From Gp1-AA133 sp964641665 (GTDB lineage Bacteria; Acidobacteriota; Terriglobia; Terriglobales; Acidobacteriaceae), in NCBI GenBank assembly GCA_964641665.1, contig CAZXKO010000013.1, forward strand, positions 62,001 through 126,000: a DNA stretch of 64,000 nucleotides, given 5' to 3'. The first letter of the stretch is position 1. Every line of letters begins with the position of its first letter. Below, one piece after another: positions 10,401 to 18,091 of this stretch. Position numbers and translations under genes: made by a program. The notes beneath the pieces are model-generated. The model saw only the letters and a list, made by a program, of their open reading frames with translations, did not search any database and was not told the DNA's origin.

Positions 10401-11009
10401 CACGGGGCGGTCGGCCTCGGGCGAATACACGTCAAGGATGCCGCCGCGCAGCGCGTATTCGCCCGGCATTTCGACCACGTCGGTCGCGTTGTATCCGACC
10501 GTGTTGAGGTGCTGGAGAAGTGCTTCGGTGTCAAACGTTTCTCCTCGGCGGATGGTGCGGGCGAGGTCGGTGTAGTACTCGGTCGATGCCAGTCGGATGG
10601 TCGTCGCCGCGATCGGGGCAACCACGATCGACACGGCTCCGGTCGCAATCTTCCACAGCGCCGTCGCCCGTTCTTCCTGGATTTCCGGGTGGGGAGAGAG
10701 GTTCTGGAAAGGCAGGACGTCGCGCGTGGGCAAGGTAACGATGGAATCGGGATCGGCAGCCCCGGTCAGCTCTGCGAACCCCTGCAGCACGGGCAGAAGG
10801 TTTTCGGCGGCCCGGTTGTCGGCGACGATGACAATGAGAGGCCGACCAGCGGCCCTTTGCAGAAGGACGAGCAAGAGCGCTTTGGCAGTCGGGGTCACTC
10901 CCGACACACCCATCCGCCCCGTGCCCTCTTTCAGGTGGGAGGCTACACGCGAGAACACCGGTAACTTTTCCACGTCCGCGAAGAGTTCGCGAACGAACGG
11001 TAGGGCCAT
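7467..11009 (-). CDS. mfd: Transcription-repair coupling factor
   Basis: Mfd displaces RNA polymerase stalled at DNA lesions and recruits UvrA for strand-specific excision repair. The 1180-residue length is normal. The N-terminal UvrB-like module has lost ATPase function, as in the family. The RNA-polymerase-interacting domain is near residue 510 (LQVGDYVVHVEHGIAQYQG). The translocase core has Walker A GDVGYGKTEVAMRA near residue 656, the DEEQRFG box near 760, and SATPIPRTLHMS plus the RGRVGR helicase motif further on. The C-terminal TRCF domain completes the protein. The ATG at 11009 has AAGGA just before it and TAAAAT 9 nt upstream, so either a leaderless or a short-leader message is possible. 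Confidence 0.98.
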   Translation of the reverse strand: MALPFVRELFADVEKLPVFSRVASHLKEGTGRMGVSGVTPTAKALLLVLLQRAAGRPLIVIVADNRAAENLLPVLQGFAELTGAADPDSIVTLPTRDVLPFQNLSPHPEIQEERATALWKIATGAVSIVVAPIAATTIRLASTEYYTDLARTIRRGETFDTEALLQHLNTVGYNATDVVEMPGEYALRGGILDVYSPEADRPVRVEFFGDEVESIRKFDPATQRSSSPVDEALLLPLTETPVREELLGAIHVRLSGKRITGNEEVIAQAVRSGGVTVFPGWEFYAPVARESRSLFELLPHAAVLTDERDDLKQELDRTWTRIEDAHERSGIGNLVKPTDLYLPPDDWWQNLATLPGADVEHLGITRAEQPETSVQFPSQPAPRFHGSVPAMLEEVQKLIADGTSVVFAAPNTGEVERLADIFSEYKVSFRLGSRTRGGESYADETAYFTGDVLSTTLVKAYVPDGVVFPDAKLAIFGARDLFDESELVASRPQRHKSKVSAFLSDFRDLQVGDYVVHVEHGIAQYQGLKEINQGDGPAEFMLLEFAEAARLYVPLTRLDLIQKYRSSEGAKPVLSHLGTATWAKTKARVRKAMKDMADELLKLYAQRQMAQGHAFPADTEWMKEFEDAFEFTETEDQGQAIADVKADMESGRPMDRLLCGDVGYGKTEVAMRAAFKAISDNKQVALLAPTTVLAFQHYETFKQRFAAFPVAVEMISRFRSPKQQKEILQKVEAGKVEVLIGTHRILSKDIKFSDLGLLIVDEEQRFGVRHKERLKQMRKQVDVLTMSATPIPRTLHMSLVGLRDMSVIETPPKDRMAIQTVVASWDEKLIQSALEQELERGGQVYFVHNRVESIWEIAAKLQQLAPKARILVGHGQMNETELEKAMLKFMHHEADILVATTIIENGLDIPLCNTILINRAERLGLSELYQLRGRVGRSDRRAYAYLLLPSEIELTPIARRRLAALKEFSDLGAGFKIAALDLELRGAGNMLGGEQSGHIEAIGFELYTQMLDRAVRELKGEMPEEEIATQLNLGLNIRIPAEYIPEENQRLRMYKRVAGVERESQLHDVRAELIDRYGEPPVAVRNLLDYADLKLLAVRVGVNAVERKRDQVSIKFRQTATVDPERLARFVASQRGTQFSPDGTLKFTQKATAAEDVLSHLKHLLEEFAGAEKAAEGVRP

Positions 11010-11179
11010 TCCTTTTTTATTTTAACAGCGGGAGTGGAATGAGGGAGAAAGGCTCGCGCCTGCTCAGCCCCAAAAGCCACGATTCCCGAGCGGCCACGTC
11101 CTTCAGTACCGGTTCGCAACGGCTGTCACAAGGCTATCTTGGTCTGGAGCGGCGCGCATTTGGCCCGCTGGGTGACGTT

Positions 11180-11837
11180 GTGACGAAAGCCGGTCTTCTC
11201 ATCTGCACATGCTTCGCAATTTTTCTTTCCTCGTTATACCGGCAGACGGCGCAAAATTCCCCGTCTCGTCCGGAAAGCTTTGAATGGGATCACCAGATTG
11301 AGCTTTGGGATCAGGCCTTCTACAGCTACAACTACATCGCGGCTGAGAGATACGGCCGCAGGTCGCTCGAGATCGTCGATCAGCTGCGCCTCGATGACGT
11401 GAAGCGTGCCACCAGCCTATCGAGCATCGCGGAAGCTCTCCGCTTCCAGAAGAAGTACGAGCAAGCCGAACCGTTGTTCCGGCAAGCGCTCGCCATTCGC
11501 GAAAAATTGCTGCCACCCATTCACCCGCGAACCGCGTTCAGCCTGGAAGGCTTGGCGGCTACCCTGGTAGGTCTGAATCGACCCACCGAAGCGGAGCCCT
11601 ACTACCTCTGAGCCATCGCAATCTGGGACCGGGCCAGCGAGGACGACTACGAGAGTTGTCATACTGGAAGAAGCTCACCCGAATTTGGATCCATGCTCAC
11701 TTTTCGACCTCGAGTCGCTGTCAGAGCGGTTGCGCAAACTCAACCGTGCCGAGGAGGCCAAGACCTACGACGAGCAGCGCAAGCAGATCATCGATCAGCA
11801 GATCGCCAAAAGAGTTGCATCTTCACCCACGAAGTAG
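11180..11837 (+). pseudogene. TPR-repeat secreted protein, broken by a stop and a frameshift
   Basis: The 5' part encodes a hydrophobic signal-like helix (TKAGLLICTCFAIFLSS) followed by Kinesin-light-chain type TPR units with EQAEPLFRQALAIREKLLP. At 11609-11611 an in-frame TGA interrupts the next unit exactly where TPR proteins of this type read EPYYLRA, consistent with a single CGA to TGA change. Reading continues as AIAIWDRASEDDYE and then shifts frame near 11650 into ILEEAHPNLDPCSLFDLE and a coiled C-terminus that ends at 11837. The open frame extends up to 11039, but the GTG at 11180 gives the natural signal peptide. Its 3' end overlaps the convergent gene by 15 bp. Sequencing error at both sites is the alternative explanation. 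Confidence 0.75.
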
Positions 11838-12677
11838 CGGCCGGGTCAGGCACGTGGGCCCACCGCTCCCGTTGATGCAGATTTCCGACCCAGGAAAAGC
11901 GTGAACCTCGAATCCAGCTGTACGCAGACGCTGGTTCGTTTTCTCGTTCTCTGCGATCGCCACCAACCGCCCCTCGCCCAAGGAGAGCACGTTGCAGGCT
12001 AGCGTCGCCCGCTCGGAGGCGTCGATCTCGACGAATTGGTAGCCTCGCGCCCGGAGCAACTCGACCGTCTCAACCGCTAGCCATGGCAAGTCCACCAGTG
12101 CGGTCTTCTCATCCAGGAGGCTGATTAATGACATCAAGTGCAGGCACGCGGAGGGGCCCTGACCGTGAGGCAAGGGCGCGCTCAACACATCCACACCGTG
12201 CGGCCGGAGAAGCGCGCGCAGCTGGCTGATCCCGGCAGCGTTGGTGCGGTACCCATGCCCGACCAGAAGGGTATGGGAGTCCAGCCACACCATGTCGCCA
12301 GTCTCGGCTGTGCCAGGTGCCAGGACTTCGCCGAGCACGGGAATTCCGAGCCCTCTGCAGAGATCCAGATGGTGTCGCGTCTCGGGCACCCGGCTGGCTT
12401 TGCCCGGGTTCATCGGAATCAGGCCGAAGTCGGTGGGAATGGAAGCGTCGTGCGTGTAGACGGCATCCAAAGTCAGGTCTGCCGACGCGGCGAGGTGAGT
12501 GACCTCAGCTCCAGCCTCTTGCAGAATCCGACAAAGTGCGTCGTGCTGGGCTTGTGCGACGGCAAAATCAGGGCGATGGGAAAATCCAAGTTCCTGCCAC
12601 CGCTCCGCTCGCGCGGGGTCATCCCATCCCGCGATTTGTGGCGAGCACACCAGCACTCTACGCAACGTCTCAACCAT
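11823..12677 (-). CDS. Amidinotransferase/dimethylarginine dimethylaminohydrolase-fold protein
   Basis: This 284-residue protein belongs to the guanidino-group-modifying superfamily with the penta-beta/alpha propeller fold. Visible motifs are the substrate loop YTHDASIPTDFGLIPMNPGKASR, quoted here in part as THDASIPTDFG and MNPGKASR, the acidic GDMVWLD segment, the histidine region ACLHLMSLISLLDEKTA, and the C-terminal nucleophile segment SGGPTCLTRPLL with the cysteine. These residues fit a hydrolase acting on dimethylarginine or a similar guanidino compound, but the substrate cannot be read from sequence. The ATG at 12677 is preferred; the frame is open to 12716. The 5' end is divergent from the DUF427 gene. 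Confidence 0.82.
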   Translation of the reverse strand: MVETLRRVLVCSPQIAGWDDPARAERWQELGFSHRPDFAVAQAQHDALCRILQEAGAEVTHLAASADLTLDAVYTHDASIPTDFGLIPMNPGKASRVPETRHHLDLCRGLGIPVLGEVLAPGTAETGDMVWLDSHTLLVGHGYRTNAAGISQLRALLRPHGVDVLSAPLPHGQGPSACLHLMSLISLLDEKTALVDLPWLAVETVELLRARGYQFVEIDASERATLACNVLSLGEGRLVAIAENEKTNQRLRTAGFEVHAFPGSEICINGSGGPTCLTRPLLRG

Positions 12678-12759
12678 AGAGTGGCCGTTGTAGTGCCCTT
12701 TCGACGCGGTCAGCATTCCTTTGAAACCATGTCTCCGCCTTGGAATCTAATGGGGCGCT

Positions 12760-13044
12760 ATGGCAAAAGCAATCTGGGAAAATGCAGTTCTGGCCGAGAG
12801 CAGCCAGACCATCGAGGTGGAAGGCAACCAGTACTTCCCGCCTGAAGCGATCAAGAACGAGTATTTCAAGTCGAGCACCCACCACACCACCTGCCCCTGG
12901 AAAGGCCTTGCGAGCTACTACGACGTTGAGGTCAACGGTAAGCACAACGCGAATGCCGCGTGGTACTACCCCGAACCGAAGGCCGCGGCCAAGCAGATCA
13001 AGGGCTATGTTGCGTTCTGGAAGGGCGTGAAAGTGGAGAAATAA
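12760..13044 (+). CDS. DUF427 domain protein
   Basis: This 94-residue single-domain protein shows the DUF427 pattern: a short beta-rich fold with STHHTTCPWKGLASYYDVEV in the middle and a C-terminal IKGYVAFWKGV. The molecular function of the family is unknown. The ATG at 12760 is preceded by TCTAAT at 12746-12751, 8 nt upstream, with a possible -35 TTGAAA at 12721-12726. This suggests a leaderless transcript, as for several other genes here. It stands alone between a divergent and a convergent gene. Confidence 0.88.
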   Translation: MAKAIWENAVLAESSQTIEVEGNQYFPPEAIKNEYFKSSTHHTTCPWKGLASYYDVEVNGKHNANAAWYYPEPKAAAKQIKGYVAFWKGVKVEK

Positions 13045-13098
13045 GTTCGTGCCGGGGCTTTTGCCTTACTCCGGGCGTCCCCGTGTTGCCCGGTGCGA

Positions 13099-14526
13099 CT
13101 AAAATTCGAGGTGGAAGCGGACTGAGGGCACCAGCACCGGTCCGCGGTCTCGGTTGTAGCCGGGATTGTTGATGTGCTGGATGTCGAAACCCATGGAATA
13201 GCCCCGCCAGACGTGGGCGTTGTAGTAAGCCTCAACGATGTTCTCGCGCCCGTAGTTCAGGTTCCCATCCCCCAACAAGAATCCCTTGCCACCCAATTTC
13301 AGGTAAAGCTGGTGGTCGGCCTTGATCGCATTCGACACCAGCACGGCGCCCACCTTGTCGAGTTTCCGCTTCCAGCGTTCCCCGCTGTAGTCGGCTCCCA
13401 GTTGCACAGTCTGATCGACCTCGGTATACGCGTACGACTCGTGCTGGCCTTCGTTCCATCCGAAGCGTGAAAACACCCGCATCGAGTGCGTCACTTCCTG
13501 CTGCAGGTTGACGTCGAACCCGTATTTCACCGTGGTCTGCAGCGGGTGCGCCGTGATTTCGGGCACGGACGTCTTGCCTGCGAGGTAATTGTTGACAGCG
13601 TCCCGATATACGCCCATGTTGGCATGGTTCACAAAAGAAAGCAGGCGAAGTGTGGTTCCCCGGTCTCCGAAAGTATGCGGGCGGAGTTCCAGTTCATAGT
13701 TTTCCGCGCGTGCCTGGCGCAGGGTCCAGACCAGGTCAATCCCGTTGGCCACTCTGGGCATCAGCCCTTCGCCAAAGCGGAATGCCCAGCCCCGGTCATG
13801 GTATTCCGCCAAAAATGCGACGGTGTATCCGCGCGTGTCCGCCGCGTAGTCGTAGGCACCGTTGTTGTCGACCGTCCAGTTCAGGAACTGCGAATGGCTG
13901 TCGGTGCCCACGTCGTTGATGTCGAAAAAGTCGTTCAGACCGAACTTGCCGAAACGGAATTCCAGCCTCCGGACGGGTACGCGCGTGTTCAGGTACCAGG
14001 GATTGCGCTCCTCTTCGGTGGTTTCGTCACTCAGGGGCACGATCTGTCGGATCATGCCGCGCGCGATGTACGGCGTGGGCCCCAGTGTGGGGTTGCGCAC
14101 CACGTCGAGATCCGTGAACCCTCCCAGGCCCAGCGCGTCGCTGATGCCACCCCCGGCCGCTCCTTCAAAGTGCATGAAGATCTCGGTCGTGTTCGTCAGG
14201 GCTAGACCCGTAAAAAGGGTCGCGATGTTCGAGGTGGCATGTTCCGCTTTGGTACGAAGGCTGTTGGTCCCACTGTACTTGGCATCAAACGGCGGATGCC
14301 ACTGGAAGATGATGTTGTCCTGCCCTGAAATCCACCAACGTGGGCTCTGCGAGTGAGAAAACATAGTGACGGAAGGGTCGTCGGCTGGCGGGTCCCCGGC
14401 TGATTCGGACGTCTGCCCCGGCGCGGCACTCGTTAGACACAGCAACAGCGCCGGCCCAAGCCAACGCCGTGCTCGGCGCGCCTCCTTGAGGAGTTCGAAA
14501 TTCCTGGCGACCTCGACCTTCTTCAC
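13099..14526 (-). CDS. OprB-type carbohydrate-selective porin
   Basis: This 475-residue outer-membrane beta-barrel has an N-terminal signal helix (LGPALLLCLTSAAPGQ, about residues 23-38). The mature part is made of alternating aromatic strands and ends in the terminal phenylalanine typical of outer-membrane proteins (FHLEF). The opening segment WWISGQDNIIFQWHPPF and the central FGKFGLNDFFDIND match the OprB family, which admits sugars across the outer membrane. The ATG at 14526 lacks a strong Shine-Dalgarno. Substrate is not known and there are no sugar-catabolic neighbours. A G-run inverted repeat lies about 100 bp upstream. Confidence 0.82.
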   Translation of the reverse strand: MKKVEVARNFELLKEARRARRWLGPALLLCLTSAAPGQTSESAGDPPADDPSVTMFSHSQSPRWWISGQDNIIFQWHPPFDAKYSGTNSLRTKAEHATSNIATLFTGLALTNTTEIFMHFEGAAGGGISDALGLGGFTDLDVVRNPTLGPTPYIARGMIRQIVPLSDETTEEERNPWYLNTRVPVRRLEFRFGKFGLNDFFDINDVGTDSHSQFLNWTVDNNGAYDYAADTRGYTVAFLAEYHDRGWAFRFGEGLMPRVANGIDLVWTLRQARAENYELELRPHTFGDRGTTLRLLSFVNHANMGVYRDAVNNYLAGKTSVPEITAHPLQTTVKYGFDVNLQQEVTHSMRVFSRFGWNEGQHESYAYTEVDQTVQLGADYSGERWKRKLDKVGAVLVSNAIKADHQLYLKLGGKGFLLGDGNLNYGRENIVEAYYNAHVWRGYSMGFDIQHINNPGYNRDRGPVLVPSVRFHLEF

Positions 14527-14622
14527 TCGGATCTCTATTTGCAGGATTTGCCGCGTCCCCGGCAGGCCAAGTCGTCTGACATCCGACTAACCCTCGCCCA
14601 CTACAGCTGGCGACCGACTCTC

Positions 14623-14648
14623 GGTATACCATAGGGGGGTATAGTAAG
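14623..14648. promoter_or_regulatory. G-tract inverted repeat upstream of the porin gene
   Basis: TATACC at 14625-14630 pairs with GGTATA at 14638-14643 around the core ATAGGGG. The unit ATAGGGGGGTATAG resembles operators of CsoR/RcnR/FrmR-family repressors, which have AT-flanked G/C runs. It lies about 100 bp before the porin start. No such repressor is encoded in the window, and G-run/C-run repeats also occur elsewhere here, so the assignment is weak. Confidence 0.3.
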
Positions 14649-14725
14649 GATACCCAAATGCATTTGCGTTCAAGAAAAACCCAAGCTTAACTTGCGCACC
14701 CGCGAGGTCTGCCCAAAACGAAATC

Positions 14726-14755
14726 AGGACAGCCCGGAGCCCCCGAGGCTGTCCT
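14726..14755. other. Intergenic hairpin upstream of hemL
   Basis: AGGACAGCC pairs with GGCTGTCCT across a 12-nt loop rich in C and G. It lies alone in the 441-bp gap between the porin gene and hemL, with no gene ending nearby. It could be part of the hemL leader or a small RNA. Nothing else gene-like is visible in this gap. Confidence 0.35.
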
Positions 14756-14967
14756 AGAAAACCCTCCCGGTTAGAAGGGCAACTGTACTGAAAAGAGGCT
14801 AAATCCCTGATGTTTCTGACGTATTGCGGTTCTGTGAATATCTCGTGAATTTGTGCACTGGCCAGCATGTGCCACCTGTCACATCTGCGCGTGACTGGTT
14901 CCCGCTGCCCCCGAAATTCCCGCTGCTATAGTTATTTGTTTCGGAGAGAAGCCGCAGGAGGAGCCCA

Positions 14968-16266
14968 ATGCCCCGCAAACTCGACCAGTCGCGCAAACTG
15001 CAGAAGCGTGCGGAAAAGATGATTCCGGGAGGGGTGAACTCGCCTGTGCGAGCGTTTCATGCAGTGGGTGGAGATCCTCCGTTCGTAGTTCGCGGCCAGG
15101 GCGCCCACATCTGGGATGCCGATGACAACGAATACGTGGACTACATCGGGTCATGGGGCCCGCTCATTCTCGGGCATGCCGCCCCGGTTGTCATCGAAGC
15201 GCTGGGCGCCGCCCTCCGCAACGGCACAAGCTTTGGAGCCTCTACCCCGGCCGAGGCCGATCTTGCGGAACTGGTCCTGTCCGCCTTTCCGCATATGCAG
15301 AAAGTGCGCTTCGTGAGTTCCGGCACCGAGGCCACCATGTCCGCGATCCGACTGGCACGCGCCTACACCAAGCGTAAATACATTGTGAAGTTTGAGGGCT
15401 GCTACCACGGGCATGCTGACGCGTTGCTGGTGAAAGCAGGCTCCGGGGTAGCCACCCTCGGTATTCCCGGCTCCGCCGGAGTGCCTGAGGAATTCACGCG
15501 ATTCACTCTCGCGCTGCCGTTCAACGACACCGATGCGCTGGAGGCCGCTTTTACGAAATTCAAGCACCAGATCGCCTGCGTAATCGTGGAACCGGTCGTC
15601 GGCAACATGGGCTGCGTTCCGCCCGCGCGCGGATATCTGGAAGCGCTGCGCGCTGTGACTTCGAACGACAGCTCCCTGCTCATCTTCGATGAAGTCATGA
15701 CCGGATTCCGCCTGGCGTTCGGCGGAGCCCAGGAGCTCTACGCCATTCAGCCCGACCTGACCACGATGGGCAAGATCATCGGCGGGGGGTTGCCCGTCGG
15801 TGCCTACGGCGGTCCATCAGAAATCATGGACCTGGTCGCCCCTCTCGGTCCGATGTATCAGGCGGGAACGCTCTCCGGAAATCCGCTGGCGATGGCTGCT
15901 GGCTATGCCCAGCTTCGTTACCTGAAAGAGCACAAGACTTTGTACCAGCAGCTCGACAAACTCAGCGGCGAACTGGTCGCCGGTGTAGCGGCGGCGGCAA
16001 AGACCGCGGGTGTCCCCATGACGCACAACCGCGTCGGCTCGATGTTCACCTGGTTCTTCACCCAAGGCCCGGTCACGGACTGGAATTCGGCGTCGAAGTC
16101 CGACACTGAGGCCTTCGGACGCTTTTTCCGAAGCATGCTCGACAGTGGTGTGTATCTGCCGCCGTCACAATATGAGGCGGCTTTCCTGGGCGCAGCGCAC
16201 ACCGCGGAAGACGTTCAGAAGACGGTTGCCGCGGCGAAGCAGGCGTTTGCGATGGTGGCAGCGTAG
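14968..16266 (+). CDS. hemL: Glutamate-1-semialdehyde 2,1-aminomutase
   Basis: HemL makes 5-aminolevulinate from glutamate-1-semialdehyde in the C5 route to haem. The 432-residue fold-type I PLP enzyme begins with KMIPGGVNSPVRAF. Its active-site lysine is near residue 268 in the stretch TTMGKIIGGGLPVGAYGG, and FDEVMTGFRLAFGG holds the PLP-binding aspartate. The ATG at 14968 follows GGAGGAG with good spacing, and a TATAGT about 35 nt upstream may be the -10 box. Other haem genes are not present here, so the gene stands alone. Confidence 0.97.
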   Translation: MPRKLDQSRKLQKRAEKMIPGGVNSPVRAFHAVGGDPPFVVRGQGAHIWDADDNEYVDYIGSWGPLILGHAAPVVIEALGAALRNGTSFGASTPAEADLAELVLSAFPHMQKVRFVSSGTEATMSAIRLARAYTKRKYIVKFEGCYHGHADALLVKAGSGVATLGIPGSAGVPEEFTRFTLALPFNDTDALEAAFTKFKHQIACVIVEPVVGNMGCVPPARGYLEALRAVTSNDSSLLIFDEVMTGFRLAFGGAQELYAIQPDLTTMGKIIGGGLPVGAYGGPSEIMDLVAPLGPMYQAGTLSGNPLAMAAGYAQLRYLKEHKTLYQQLDKLSGELVAGVAAAAKTAGVPMTHNRVGSMFTWFFTQGPVTDWNSASKSDTEAFGRFFRSMLDSGVYLPPSQYEAAFLGAAHTAEDVQKTVAAAKQAFAMVAA

Positions 16267-16360
16267 CTTTCGAGCTTCCTTTAGACTTCACCAGACATGC
16301 TTCTTCTGTGGGTCCGCTCGACCTGATGGATCGAGGCGGACAGAATGTCTTTTTTGGGGT

Positions 16361-17002
16361 ATGAAGATCTCTCGCTCCGCGCCCGCGCGAAATTTGGTTC
16401 CGCTGCCGCGCGACTTTTACGATCGCGATCCGCGTCGTGTGTCACGCGATCTGCTCGGGAAATTGCTGGTGCGAAGGGACGGGCGGAAGTTGCGGATCGC
16501 ACGCATCGTTGAAGTCGAGGCCTATCTCGGACGCAACGACCCGGCCGCGCACTCGTTTGCCGGACGCACGCAGCGCAACGCGGTTCTTTGGGGACCTCCC
16601 GGTTTTGCGTACGTCTATTTCATCTACGGGAATCACTATTGTTTCAATGTTTCGTGCCTGCCGGATGGCGAAGCGGGAGGCGTGCTATTCCGGGCCCTCG
16701 AGCCGCTGGCGGGCATCGAGGAGATGGTGCGCGGGCGTGGTCTCTCTCTGGACGACGCGAATGATCTCCGCAAACTGACCAGCGGCCCTGGCCGGCTGGC
16801 GGAAGCGTTTGGAATTACGCGCGCGCGCGACAACGGAAAAGACCTGACATCGTCGCGATCGGATTTGTCGATCGCTGACGACGGCGCGACGCCTCCGCGA
16901 GTGAAGGTCACGCCTCGGATCGGCATCACCCAAGCGGCAGAACGGCCCCTGCGCTTCATCGTTGCGGGGAACCAGTACGTGTCTGGAAAGAAGCTGGATT
17001 AG
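16361..17002 (+). CDS. 3-methyladenine DNA glycosylase (AAG/MPG family)
   Basis: This 213-residue monofunctional glycosylase excises alkylated purines, starting base excision repair. Family marks are DLLGKLLVRR near residue 28, the catalytic region ARIVEVEAYLGRNDPAAHS with the water-activating glutamate, RNAVLWGPPGFAYVYFIYG, and GVLFRALEPL. The ATG at 16361 gives the usual length; the frame is open well into the end of hemL but those residues are not conserved. Its last four bases overlap the convergent panC gene. Confidence 0.93.
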   Translation: MKISRSAPARNLVPLPRDFYDRDPRRVSRDLLGKLLVRRDGRKLRIARIVEVEAYLGRNDPAAHSFAGRTQRNAVLWGPPGFAYVYFIYGNHYCFNVSCLPDGEAGGVLFRALEPLAGIEEMVRGRGLSLDDANDLRKLTSGPGRLAEAFGITRARDNGKDLTSSRSDLSIADDGATPPRVKVTPRIGITQAAERPLRFIVAGNQYVSGKKLD

Positions 17003-17856
17003 GGTGTGTTGCTCGCGCCGAGCACGTGATTGTCAATCAAACGTGTAGTTCCAACGTAGGCGGCGACGGCCACCAGAGCGCCGGGCGCAGCCGGGTTGAC
17101 CGGCTCCAAAGAGTCGGGATCGACGATCGCCAGATAGTCCAGCCGGACGGCGGGCTCTTCCGCGACAACATGACGGCCGGCGACCTCAAGCTTCGCGGCA
17201 TCCCGTTCGCCCTGCCCGAACAACTCTTCCACCCGCCGCAGCGATCGCGAGAGCACCAGAGCCTGCTGGCGCTGGTCGGGATTGAGATAGGCGTTGCGCG
17301 AACTCATCGCTAGGCCGTCGGGTTCGCGGACGATGGGGCAGACCACAATTTGCACGGGCAGGTTCAGGTCGCGAACCATACGCCGGATGATGGCCACCTG
17401 GGCGGCGTCTTTTTGCCCGAAGAAGGCCCGCTCGGGCTCGAGGATGTGGAACAGCTTCGAGACCACAGTCGTTACACCGCGGAAGTGCCCCGGACGGGAT
17501 CGGCCGTCGAGACGCTCGCTGAGGCCCTCGACGTTGACGAAAGTGGCAGCGCGGTTGGGATACATTTCAGCTTCAGCGGGCGCGAACAGGAGGTCGACGC
17601 CGGCCTGCTTGAGTAGATCGAGGTCCCGCTCCAACGTTCGCGGATATTTGGCGAGATCTTCGTTGGGCCCGAACTGCAGGGGATTGACGAAGAGGGAAAC
17701 AGCGACGTAGTCAGTCTGCCCTTTCGCGGCACGGACCAGGGACATGTGTCCTTCATGCAGCGCACCCATGGTGGGGACGAGGCCCACACTCAGTCCCTGA
17801 CGGCGGGCCGCGCGCGTGGCGGCGCGGGTTGAGTCGACGGTCTCGAGGATTTTCAT
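16999..17856 (-). CDS. panC: Pantothenate synthetase
   Basis: PanC condenses pantoate and beta-alanine with ATP in the pantothenate pathway. The 285-residue protein shows PTMGALHEGHMSLVRAA with the HxGH motif near residue 30, FVNPLQFGPNEDLAKYPR, FFGQKDAAQ and the KMSKS-like segment LAMSSRNAYL. The ATG at 17856 matches family alignments (MKILETVDS); a GTG 15 codons earlier is possible. panB lies 235 bp upstream on the same strand, separated by a REP-like repeat, so the pair may form one transcript for pantothenate synthesis. Confidence 0.96.
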   Translation of the reverse strand: MKILETVDSTRAATRAARRQGLSVGLVPTMGALHEGHMSLVRAAKGQTDYVAVSLFVNPLQFGPNEDLAKYPRTLERDLDLLKQAGVDLLFAPAEAEMYPNRAATFVNVEGLSERLDGRSRPGHFRGVTTVVSKLFHILEPERAFFGQKDAAQVAIIRRMVRDLNLPVQIVVCPIVREPDGLAMSSRNAYLNPDQRQQALVLSRSLRRVEELFGQGERDAAKLEVAGRHVVAEEPAVRLDYLAIVDPDSLEPVNPAAPGALVAVAAYVGTTRLIDNHVLGASNTP

Positions 17857-17916
17857 GCGTGAGAGGGGGTCAGCTGCGATAGCGCCGGCTCGCGGGCTCA
17901 CGCCCGCTTCCTTGCG

Positions 17917-18002
17917 TGTCGGCCCTCCGGGACTCAGTTCTCACGGCCAGCTGTCCCCGGACTTACGTCCTGGGCTAGTTTCTGCCGTCCCTGCGGGACT
18001 CC
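17917..18002. repeat. REP-like palindromic repeat between panB and panC
   Basis: Three GC-rich stem-loop modules follow one another: GGCCCTCCGGGACTC, then CCCGGACTTACGTCCTGGG, then CCGTCCCTGCGGGACTCC. The same modules occur in inverted orientation at 47651-47732. No transposase is near either copy. Confidence 0.6.
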
Positions 18003-18091
18003 AGCCAGTTTCGTTGGATGAAGTCCTTAAGTTTTGCATGGGATCCCTAGGTCGTGGATCACACGACATCGCTGCGGGGCTACCCGTCTCG

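Noticed and set aside
9855..10964. Long open frame antisense to mfd (369 codons)
   Set aside because: High GC gives long open frames opposite real genes. It has no family motif and mfd fully explains the DNA.
14587..14868. 93-codon minus-strand frame before hemL
   Set aside because: It reads through a hairpin and the G-tract site and shows no family features.
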